The notes under the pieces were generated by a model. The model ran no database searches. It was not told where the DNA came from and saw nothing but the letters and a program-made list of their open reading frames with translations. A stretch of 64,000 nt of DNA, taken from positions 319,256-383,255 of the forward strand of contig NZ_BAABFC010000009.1 of NCBI RefSeq assembly GCF_039540575.1, read 5' to 3'. Both the position numbers and the translations under genes were made by a program. Source of the DNA: Pseudaeromonas paramecii (GTDB taxonomy: Bacteria > Pseudomonadota > Gammaproteobacteria > Enterobacterales > Aeromonadaceae). The first letter of the stretch is position 1. The number at the start of each line of letters is the position of its first letter. Below, in pieces: positions 1 to 6,491 of this stretch.

Positions 1-1
1 G

Positions 2-1219
2 GGCCGCCAGTCCAGCGACAAGGGGGAGATCCCCCCCTTCCAGGCCTTGATGACCGCCCTGTCCGCCACCGTGGGCACAGGCAACATCGCCGGGGTAGCC
101 AGCGCCGTGTTCCTCGGCGGTCCGGGTGCCCTGTTCTGGATGTGGATGACCGCCCTGGTTGGCATGGCCACCAAGTACGCCGAGGCGGTGCTGGCCCTGC
201 ACTACCGGGAAAAGGACAAGAACGGCGCCTACGTCGGCGGCCCCATGTACTACATCAAGAACGGCATGGGGGCTAAGTGGGCCTGGCTGGGTGGCCTGTT
301 CGCCCTGTTCGGCGCCCTGGCCGGCTTCGGCATCGGCAATACTGTGCAGGCCAACTCCATGGCCCAGGTGCTGAACACCAACTTCGGTGTGGCCCCCCTG
401 ACCGTGGGGCTGGTGACCATGGTGATCGTGGGCCTGGTGCTCATCGGCGGCATCAAGCGCATCGGTAAGTTTGCCGGCGCCCTGGTGCCCTTCATGGCGG
501 TGGCCTATATCCTGGGCAGCCTGGTGGTGTTGGCCATCAATGCCCAGGCCCTGCCCGGCGCCTTTGCCCTCATCTTCCAGGAGGCCTTCACCCCCACCGC
601 CGCCCAGGGTGGCTTCGCCGGTGCCAGCATCTGGATGGCTATCCGCTTCGGTGTGGCCCGGGGCATCTTCTCCAACGAGGCCGGCCTGGGCTCCGCCCCC
701 ATCGCTCACGCCAGTGCCCAGAATCAGGATCCGGTGCGCCAGGGTCTGGTGGCCATGCTGGGCACCTTCATCGACACCATCATCATCTGCACCATGACGG
801 GTCTGGTCATCATCAGCGCCGGCAGCTGGACCAGCGGTGAAACGGGGGCGGCCCTGACCTCCCTGGCGTTCTCCTCTGCCCTGCCCAGTGCGGGCAACTA
901 TCTGGTGGCCATCGCCCTGGCGCTGTTTGCCTTCACCACCATCATCGGCTGGTCCCTGTACGGCGAGCGTTGCGTCACCTACCTGTTCGGCGTCAAGGCG
1001 GTGCTGCCCTACCGCATCCTCTGGGTGCTGGCCATTCCGGTGGGCGCTGGCATGAACCTGGATTTGGTGTGGCTGGTGGCTGACACCCTGAACGCCATGA
1101 TGGCACTGCCCAACCTCATCGCCCTGCTGGCCCTGAGCCCTGTGGTATTCCGCCTGACCCGTGCCTACTTTGGCGAAAACGATAGCGACAATGCGTTGGC
1201 CGTCGAGGCCGCCGACTAA
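2..1219 (+). CDS. alanine/glycine:cation symporter (AGCS family), 5' truncated by window edge
   Basis: Inner-membrane sodium-coupled uptake carrier for alanine or glycine. The open frame runs in from the window edge, so the start and first membrane segments are missing; about 405 residues remain. The family signature is visible near the left end (PPFQALMTALSATVGTGNIA), followed by GGPMYYIKNGMG and FSNEAGLGSAPIAHA, both strongly conserved in AGCS carriers. Several hydrophobic segments follow. It lies 72 bp upstream of alanine racemase on the same strand, which suggests an alanine-use neighbourhood, although a hairpin separates the two genes. Family is certain; the exact substrate is inferred. 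Confidence 0.93.
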   Translation, partial: GRQSSDKGEIPPFQALMTALSATVGTGNIAGVASAVFLGGPGALFWMWMTALVGMATKYAEAVLALHYREKDKNGAYVGGPMYYIKNGMGAKWAWLGGLFALFGALAGFGIGNTVQANSMAQVLNTNFGVAPLTVGLVTMVIVGLVLIGGIKRIGKFAGALVPFMAVAYILGSLVVLAINAQALPGAFALIFQEAFTPTAAQGGFAGASIWMAIRFGVARGIFSNEAGLGSAPIAHASAQNQDPVRQGLVAMLGTFIDTIIICTMTGLVIISAGSWTSGETGAALTSLAFSSALPSAGNYLVAIALALFAFTTIIGWSLYGERCVTYLFGVKAVLPYRILWVLAIPVGAGMNLDLVWLVADTLNAMMALPNLIALLALSPVVFRLTRAYFGENDSDNALAVEAAD

Positions 1220-1226
1220 CCCGCGT

Positions 1227-1258
1227 GGCCACCCGCGCCCTGTGGGTGGCCCGCTTTC
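1227..1258 (+). terminator. possible terminator after the AGCS gene
   Basis: Eight-base inverted repeat GGCCACCC / GGGTGGCC (1227-1234 with 1244-1251), 9-nt loop, followed by a pyrimidine-rich CGCTTTCTCTT tract rather than a clean T run. It lies 7 bp after the stop codon. Termination is plausible but weak. Confidence 0.4.
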
Positions 1259-1291
1259 TCTTCACCTCTGATCTGTTGTACAGGAGGTTCC

Positions 1292-2383
1292 ATGCTTACC
1301 GCCGAAGCCAGCCTGGATCTGGCCGCCCTGCGTCATAACCTGCATGTCCTGCGTGGCCGCGCCCCCGGCGCCAAGCTGGTGGCCGTGGTCAAGGCCGATG
1401 CCTATGGCCATGGGGTGGCCGGCCTGCTGCCGGCGCTGGCCGAGGCCGATGCCCTCGCCGTGGCCCGCCTCGAAGAGGGGCTCCATCTGCGCAAGCTGGG
1501 AGTGACGCGCCCCATACTGCTGCTGGAAGGGTGTTTTTGCGCCGCAGATCTGCAGCTGGCCGCCCAACAGGAGCTGCACAGCCTGATCCACAGTCCGGAG
1601 CAGCTCGCGGCTGTGCTAGCTCACCCCCTGCCCAAGCCGCTGCATGCCTGGATCAAGCTGGATACCGGCATGCACCGGTTGGGCTTCTTGCCGGAGCAGC
1701 TGGGCGACATCCACGCTCAGCTGGCCGCCTGTCCCTGGGTGGCGGACGAGATAGGGGTCGCCAGCCACTTCAGCTGTGCCGACGAGCCCGGCTCCGCCAG
1801 CACCCAGACACAGCTGGCCTGCTTCATATCGGCCACCGCGGACTTCCCTGGGCCCAAGAGCCTGGCCAACTCCGCCGGCCTGCTCTATTGGCCCGGCAGC
1901 CAGTTCGACTGGATCCGTCCCGGCATCGCCCTGTACGGCATAGCGCCGGACGGCCAGCGCTGCGGCGCGGATGAAGGGCTGCGCCCCGTGATGAGCCTCC
2001 GTTCCCGGCTGATCGCGGTGCGGGATCACCCCGCCGGCGCACCGGTGAGCTATGGGGAGAAGTGGTGCTCGGATCGCCCCACCCGCCTAGGCGTGGTGGC
2101 CATGGGTTATGGCGACGGCTACCCGCGCAGCACCGCCAGCGGCACCCCTGTGCTGGTCAATGGCCGCCGGGTCCCCCTGGTGGGCAGCGTCTGCATGGAC
2201 ATGCTGATGGTGGATCTGGGGCCGGATGCCCAGGATCAGGTGGGGGATCCCGTGCTGTTATGGGGCCCGGAGTTGCCGGTGGAAGAGGTGGCCCGCCATA
2301 CCGGTACCATCCCCTATGAGCTGGTGATCAAGCTCACCCCCAGGGTGGTGCGCACCTACCGGGATTCGGATCGGGAGCGTTAA
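1292..2383 (+). CDS. alr: alanine racemase (PLP-dependent)
   Basis: Interconverts L- and D-alanine in the cytoplasm, supplying D-Ala for peptidoglycan. 363 residues, the usual length. The PLP-binding lysine is K34 in VVKADAYGHG; the second catalytic residue is Tyr254 in PVSYGEKW; the PLP-phosphate region GIALYG and the MGYGDGYPR stretch are also present. The ATG start follows a strong AGGAGG ribosome-binding site at 1281-1286. The same sequence type could be called dadX (catabolic paralogue); no dadA is adjacent, so alr is the default. It converges with a PEP-CTERM gene and ends at a shared hairpin. Confidence 0.95.
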   Translation: MLTAEASLDLAALRHNLHVLRGRAPGAKLVAVVKADAYGHGVAGLLPALAEADALAVARLEEGLHLRKLGVTRPILLLEGCFCAADLQLAAQQELHSLIHSPEQLAAVLAHPLPKPLHAWIKLDTGMHRLGFLPEQLGDIHAQLAACPWVADEIGVASHFSCADEPGSASTQTQLACFISATADFPGPKSLANSAGLLYWPGSQFDWIRPGIALYGIAPDGQRCGADEGLRPVMSLRSRLIAVRDHPAGAPVSYGEKWCSDRPTRLGVVAMGYGDGYPRSTASGTPVLVNGRRVPLVGSVCMDMLMVDLGPDAQDQVGDPVLLWGPELPVEEVARHTGTIPYELVIKLTPRVVRTYRDSDRER

Positions 2384-2399
2384 GCGCCGCCGAGCCAAC

Positions 2400-2431
2400 G
2401 AAAAAACAAAAGGCGCCAATGCGCCTCTTTG
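2400..2431. terminator. bidirectional terminator between alr and PEP-CTERM gene
   Basis: Stem AGGCGC / GCGCCT (2411-2416 with 2421-2426), loop CAAT. On the minus strand the stem is followed by TTTTGTTTTTT, a good rho-independent signal for the 2472-3026 gene; on the plus strand it is followed by CTTTG, weaker for alr. Confidence 0.65.
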
Positions 2432-2471
2432 TCCAGGCAGGTCCCCCCGCCGGTCACACACACAATGCGGT

Positions 2472-3026
2472 TTAAGCCGGCAGCGCCATGCCCGCGCCCC
2501 GACGTCGACGGGAGAGCCCCAGCAAGGCACCGGCGCCCAGCAACAGCAGAGCCCATTGGCTGGGTTCGGGGACGGCAGCTGTGAGGGTAGGCAAGGTCGC
2601 TTCGAATCCAAGTGAATAAGCAGACTGAATCGTCATATAGCTTACTCCTGTGAACAAGGTGCCTGGCAGCAGATCCGTATCCAATGACCAGGACATGGAT
2701 GGCCAAGACCAAACCTGACGCATGCTGTAGCTCTGTATTAGGCCTGAAGCACCGTAGACTGCGACATTCACAGCATCGAATTCGTAAAAGGAATTAGCTT
2801 CAAAGCTGTTGAAGCTAAACAAGCCATTGAGGTTACTGAGTTTCACCAACGAATTGACATATTCTGAGTCCGCAGCAAAAAGCCCGTCCGCAAAGTAGTT
2901 TCCCCCGCCAATCAATGCCCCTTCGGTGGTACTGGCCACAAAGCCATTATCCAGATACAGCACATCCGCCCGGGCCACGCCCATGGTCAGCAGCAACCCC
3001 AACATGATCTTCTTTAACACGTTCAT
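2472..3026 (-). CDS. PEP-CTERM sorting-domain exported protein
   Basis: 184-residue exported protein. It has a signal peptide (MNVLKKIMLGLLLTMGVARA, residues 1-20), a middle part of unknown fold rich in Ser, Asn, Tyr and Phe, and a C-terminal PEP-CTERM tail: VPEPSQWALLLLGAGALLGL followed by an Arg cluster. In other bacteria exosortase recognises this tail, cleaves it and anchors or secretes the protein, often with exopolysaccharide. No exosortase gene lies in the window. A second PEP-CTERM protein occurs at 11050-11619. The specific function of the body is not recognised. Confidence 0.85.
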   Translation of the reverse strand: MNVLKKIMLGLLLTMGVARADVLYLDNGFVASTTEGALIGGGNYFADGLFAADSEYVNSLVKLSNLNGLFSFNSFEANSFYEFDAVNVAVYGASGLIQSYSMRQVWSWPSMSWSLDTDLLPGTLFTGVSYMTIQSAYSLGFEATLPTLTAAVPEPSQWALLLLGAGALLGLSRRRRGAGMALPA

Positions 3027-3084
3027 ATCTCCAATTGACGCCCATCATTGGGCGGTCACAGCCTAGTCGGCTGGAGACAGGGTG

Positions 3085-3115
3085 CAACAAAAATCCCGCG
3101 TCCTTGGCGCGGGAT
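3085..3115 (-). terminator. rho-independent terminator of the EamA transporter gene
   Basis: Perfect 8-bp stem ATCCCGCG / CGCGGGAT (3093-3100 with 3108-3115), 7-nt loop. On the minus strand it is followed by TTTTTGTTGC. It lies about 90 bp past the stop of the minus-strand transporter gene. No gene is seen in the rest of 3027-3204. Confidence 0.8.
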
Positions 3116-3204
3116 CACAAAAGATTCAAATGAGAAGGTTTTCCTGAGGGCGATCCGCTCGGCCCTGGGTGCCCGAACCCGTCCGCCGACGCAGATCCGG
3201 CAGG

Positions 3205-4116
3205 CTAGCCCACCTCCGGCACCGCCTGAGCCTTGCGCCCGGGCCGCCATTGCCCCAACAGCACGCCCCCCAGGATCAGCAGGGCCGCCAGACCCTGCAG
3301 CGGACTTAAGGCCTCCCCCAGGGCCAGCCAGCCCATCAGAATGGCCAGCAAGGGCACCAGGTTAATGCTCATGGCCGCCTCGGCGGCGGGCAGGGTGCGC
3401 ATGGCCAGGTTATACAAGCCGAAGCCCCCCAGGCTGACGATGCCCCCCAAATACAACACGCACAGCCAGGCCGACCAGGGCACCTGACTCCAGTGATCCG
3501 TCCCAGCGAGCCAGGCCCCCGGCAGGAAGAAGAGGATGCCCAGCAGGTTCTGGCTGCCGGTGAGCCACCAGGTGTCGTAGCGGCTGCTCATGCGCTTGAG
3601 GATCACCATGTAGCTGGCGATGCAGAGCATGGCCAGCAGCTGCAAGCTGTTGCCCAACAAGGGATTGGGGGCCGCCTGATCCGCCGAGGCCCCCAACGAG
3701 AGCAGCCCCACGCCGATGAGCGAACAGCACAGCCCCAGCAGGGCCGGCAGGCTCAACCGCTCTTTGAGCCACCACCAGGCCAGCAGGGCGACAAACAGCG
3801 GCGCCATGGCGGCTATGGTGCCGGCCTGAGCCGAGGTGGTAAACCGAATGGCCTGGGTCTCGCAGGTAAAATAGATGCAGGGCTGCAACAGGCCCAGCAG
3901 CAACAACCAGCGGCCATCCCCCTGACGGTAGGCCGGCTTAGGCAGCCGGCGCCAGAAGGGCAGCAGCACCAGGGACGCCAGCACCATGCGCAGCCAGATC
4001 AGCTGATTGGGGGAGAAATAACTCAGGGAGGTCTTGGTGGCGGCATAGGAGCTGCCCCACAGCAGCACGGAGCCTGCCAGGGCCAGCCAGGCCCAGCCGC
4101 GGGTCATGGTTTGCAT
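3205..4116 (-). CDS. EamA/DMT-family transporter
   Basis: Ten-helix drug/metabolite-transporter family permease of the inner membrane, about 303 residues. It shows two EamA repeats; typical stretches are LLWGSSYAATKTSLSYF at the N terminus and LGEALSPLQGLAALLILGG near the end. The frame stays open upstream to 4161, but ATG at 4116 is preferred because AGGTAAGTACAAG sits just before it. A perfect inverted repeat overlaps that leader. An AraC-type regulator is encoded just upstream on the same strand and may control it. Members export amino acids or metabolites; the substrate cannot be read from sequence. Confidence 0.88.
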   Translation of the reverse strand: MQTMTRGWAWLALAGSVLLWGSSYAATKTSLSYFSPNQLIWLRMVLASLVLLPFWRRLPKPAYRQGDGRWLLLLGLLQPCIYFTCETQAIRFTTSAQAGTIAAMAPLFVALLAWWWLKERLSLPALLGLCCSLIGVGLLSLGASADQAAPNPLLGNSLQLLAMLCIASYMVILKRMSSRYDTWWLTGSQNLLGILFFLPGAWLAGTDHWSQVPWSAWLCVLYLGGIVSLGGFGLYNLAMRTLPAAEAAMSINLVPLLAILMGWLALGEALSPLQGLAALLILGGVLLGQWRPGRKAQAVPEVG

Positions 4117-4117
4117 C

Positions 4118-4135
4118 TTGTACTTACCTGTACAA
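4118..4135. promoter_or_regulatory. inverted repeat in the leader of the EamA gene, possible operator
   Basis: TTGTAC and GTACAA (4118-4123 and 4130-4135) form a perfect 6-bp palindrome with a 6-nt spacer, directly in front of the preferred start at 4116 and covering its AGGTA ribosome-binding site. It could bind a dimeric regulator such as the neighbouring AraC-type protein, or fold as a leader hairpin. No direct evidence for either. Confidence 0.3.
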
Positions 4136-4194
4136 CGTAAAACAGGCGGCCATGCTAGCAAGGGTGGCGGAGCGGATCTGGTACGAAATTGTCG

Positions 4195-4989
4195 TCACAG
4201 GCCCTTTTGGTACTGGGCCGGGGTGGCGCCGACGATGGCGGTGAAGTGGCGAGTGAAGTGGCTCTGATCGCTAAAGCCCAGCTCCACCGCCACCTGAACT
4301 ATGGGCGCGCCGGCCCGCAGCGCCGTCTTGGCCAGCTCGATGCGCTGCTGCAGCTGATAGCGGTGGGGCGGCAGCCCCAGCTCGGCGCCGAACCGCCGAT
4401 TGAGATAGGAGGGACTGAGCCCCAGAGCCTGACTCAGATGGGTCAATGAGAGCTCCTGGGGCTGGCACAGCAGGGCCTGAGCCCGCGCCAGCCAGGGGCT
4501 GGGCGTCCTATCCGCCGACGGCGACTGGGCCGGCCAGCAGGCCAGAACCTCGGCCATCTGCGCCAGCCAGCCTTGCCGCCATTCATCCAGCGACTCGCCG
4601 CGCTGCAGCAAGCCGGGCAGGCGAGTCGCCAAGGCCCGCAAGGCGGCAAACGCCTCCGGCTGCGACCAGACCACCTGGCAGGGCGACCGGGCGGTGAGCC
4701 CCGGCAGCCAGACCGGATCCAGATAGAACATCCAGTAGCCCAACGGCGCCTCCCCCTGGGGATTGCAGTCGTGCACCGCCTGGGGCGGGATCAGCACCAG
4801 ATCCCCGGCCCCGGCCTGCCAGCAGGCCTCCCCCAGCTCGAAGTGGGTCTGCCCCTCCAGCACCAGCCCTAATGACCAGACCGGATGGGTGTGGCGGGCG
4901 AAGGTCTGGCGGGCATAGCGGGCCCGGCGCAGCTCCAGCCCCGGCAGGGCCGGGGTGCGCCAGAAACGGACTTGGCGGCGCAGGCTCAT
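4195..4989 (-). CDS. AraC-family transcriptional regulator
   Basis: 264-residue regulator. The N-terminal half is an AraC-type cupin sensor (HTHPVWSLGLVLEGQTHFEL, then GDLVLIPPQAVHDCNP). The C-terminal ~100 residues hold two helix-turn-helix motifs (LTHLSQALGLSPSYLNRRF and IVQVAVELGFSDQSHFTRHF), diagnostic of the family. The start is the ATG 1 nt after the stop of the dGTPase gene (TAAGATG), suggesting translational coupling with that upstream gene. The EamA exporter follows 78 bp downstream and is the most likely regulated partner. The inducer is unknown. Confidence 0.93.
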   Translation of the reverse strand: MSLRRQVRFWRTPALPGLELRRARYARQTFARHTHPVWSLGLVLEGQTHFELGEACWQAGAGDLVLIPPQAVHDCNPQGEAPLGYWMFYLDPVWLPGLTARSPCQVVWSQPEAFAALRALATRLPGLLQRGESLDEWRQGWLAQMAEVLACWPAQSPSADRTPSPWLARAQALLCQPQELSLTHLSQALGLSPSYLNRRFGAELGLPPHRYQLQQRIELAKTALRAGAPIVQVAVELGFSDQSHFTRHFTAIVGATPAQYQKGL

Positions 4990-4990
4990 C

Positions 4991-6367
4991 TTACCAGGGC
5001 TCGAAGATGGAGCCGTTGCCCGGCAGGAACAGCCGCTGATAGATGGCGGTGGCCTCGCCGTCGCTCATGCTGGCGATGTAGTCGCAGACGGTACGGTGCA
5101 GCGAGTGGCCGCAGCCCGGCTCGATACGTGCCGACAGGCTGCGGGGCAGCAGATCCTTGGGGTTGTCGCGAAACGCCTCGAACAGCTCGGCGATGATCTG
5201 CTGGCCCTTGTATTCCAGGGTACGGATCCGCGGCTGGGCGATGACCTGATCGAACACATAGCCCTTGAGCTGGCGCAGGATCTCAGCCCCCTCAGGTTTG
5301 AGCTGCATCTGGTAATCCAACAGTGGATGGTCGAACAGCCCCAGCTCCACCGGCACCGTCTGGGTCACCAGAAAGTGGACCAGGTTGGTGATAGCCTGCT
5401 TGAGCAGCCGCGGCTCACCGCTGGCGATGCGGCTGACGTAGTAGTCCGCCTCCCGTCGCTTGCGGCCCTGCTCCAGGGCCGGCACCCGGCGCAGCAGCTC
5501 ATCCAGATCCGCCACCACCTGCTGGGGGCTCAGCAGCCCCACCGCCAGGGCGTCCTCCAGATCGTGCACCCCGTAGGCGATGTCATCCGCCAGCTCCATG
5601 ATGCTGCAATCCAGGCTCTTGTAGCGGGCCCGCAGCCCCTTGATGGGGATGCCCGCCTCCACCTTCTCCACCTCCTGGGGGGTGATGAAGCGGCGGCGAT
5701 CGGCCTCACTGAAGGGCGCCACCAGCCAGTCCCGCACCGCCGCCTCGTCATCCAGCAGGCACTTGGGCGGATGCCAGGCCGTCAGGTTGCGGGGTACCCG
5801 TTCTGGCCGGCTGGGGTAGTCCGGCGCCACCTCGGCAAACAGCACGGGGTATTTGACCACCGCCAGCAGGCTGCGGCGGGTGAGGTCGTAGCCATAGCCG
5901 TCCGAATACTCCCCCAGCTTGGTGAGCAGCCGCAGGGTCTGGCCGTTGCCCTCGAAGCCGCCGTGATCCAGCATGAAGTAGTTGAGGATCTTCTCGCCGT
6001 TGTGACCAAAGGCCGGGTGGCCGATGTCATGGGCCAGGCAGGCGGTCTCGATGAGGTGCTCCGGCGGCAGCCAGGGCACCCAGTGACTCCATTCGGCACG
6101 GCCGCTGAACCACAAGAGGCGATCCGCCAGGGTGGCGCCTATCTGTGCCACCTCCAGGGAGTGGGTCAAGCGGGTGCGGAAAAACTCGTTCTCCCCTACC
6201 CCCACCACCTGGGTCTTGCCCTGCAGGCGGCGAAAGGCGGCGGAATGGGTCAGGCGGCTGCGATCGATCCGCGCCAGAAAATGAAAGGCGGCCCACGGGC
6301 TGCTGATGCCGACGGCATCACTGGAACGACGATCCCCCCATTCGGGGCCACAGGTCACTGCATTCAC
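4991..6367 (-). CDS. dgt: deoxyguanosine triphosphate triphosphohydrolase (dGTPase), HD family
   Basis: Hydrolyses dGTP to deoxyguanosine and triphosphate. 458 residues. Metal-binding HD residues are visible: His69 in RTRLTHSLEVAQIG and His113-Asp114 in CLAHDIGHPAFGHNGE. LTHSAAFRRLQGKTQVVGV is the conserved N-terminal block. The start is GTG at 6367 with AGGAGGTGA six bases upstream; the next in-frame codons add nothing better. Shorter dGTPases of this kind in marine gammaproteobacteria include enzymes shown to restrict phages by dGTP depletion, but a nucleotide-pool housekeeping role is equally possible. araC begins 1 nt after its stop. Confidence 0.9.
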   Translation of the reverse strand: MNAVTCGPEWGDRRSSDAVGISSPWAAFHFLARIDRSRLTHSAAFRRLQGKTQVVGVGENEFFRTRLTHSLEVAQIGATLADRLLWFSGRAEWSHWVPWLPPEHLIETACLAHDIGHPAFGHNGEKILNYFMLDHGGFEGNGQTLRLLTKLGEYSDGYGYDLTRRSLLAVVKYPVLFAEVAPDYPSRPERVPRNLTAWHPPKCLLDDEAAVRDWLVAPFSEADRRRFITPQEVEKVEAGIPIKGLRARYKSLDCSIMELADDIAYGVHDLEDALAVGLLSPQQVVADLDELLRRVPALEQGRKRREADYYVSRIASGEPRLLKQAITNLVHFLVTQTVPVELGLFDHPLLDYQMQLKPEGAEILRQLKGYVFDQVIAQPRIRTLEYKGQQIIAELFEAFRDNPKDLLPRSLSARIEPGCGHSLHRTVCDYIASMSDGEATAIYQRLFLPGNGSIFEPW

Positions 6368-6445
6368 GGCTCACCTCCTGTTGCGAGGGCTCCAGCATAA
6401 AGTAGCCAGCCAGCCGATGCCACGCCTGCCGGCTCGATCTGCCGG

Positions 6446-6472
6446 CAAAAAAACGGGGGGCCCAAGCCCCCC
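6446..6472 (-). terminator. rho-independent terminator of the large lipoprotein gene
   Basis: Seven-base stem GGGGGGC / GCCCCCC (6455-6461 with 6466-6472), loop CCAA; on the minus strand it is followed by GTTTTTTTGCC. It lies about 20 bp after the stop at 6492. Confidence 0.85.
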
Positions 6473-6491
6473 ATGGTCACCATCGTCGCCC

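Noticed and set aside
1273..1286. TTGTACAGGAGG before alr as a copy of the EamA palindrome
   Set aside because: Only one half-site is present; the match is explained by the Shine-Dalgarno sequence.
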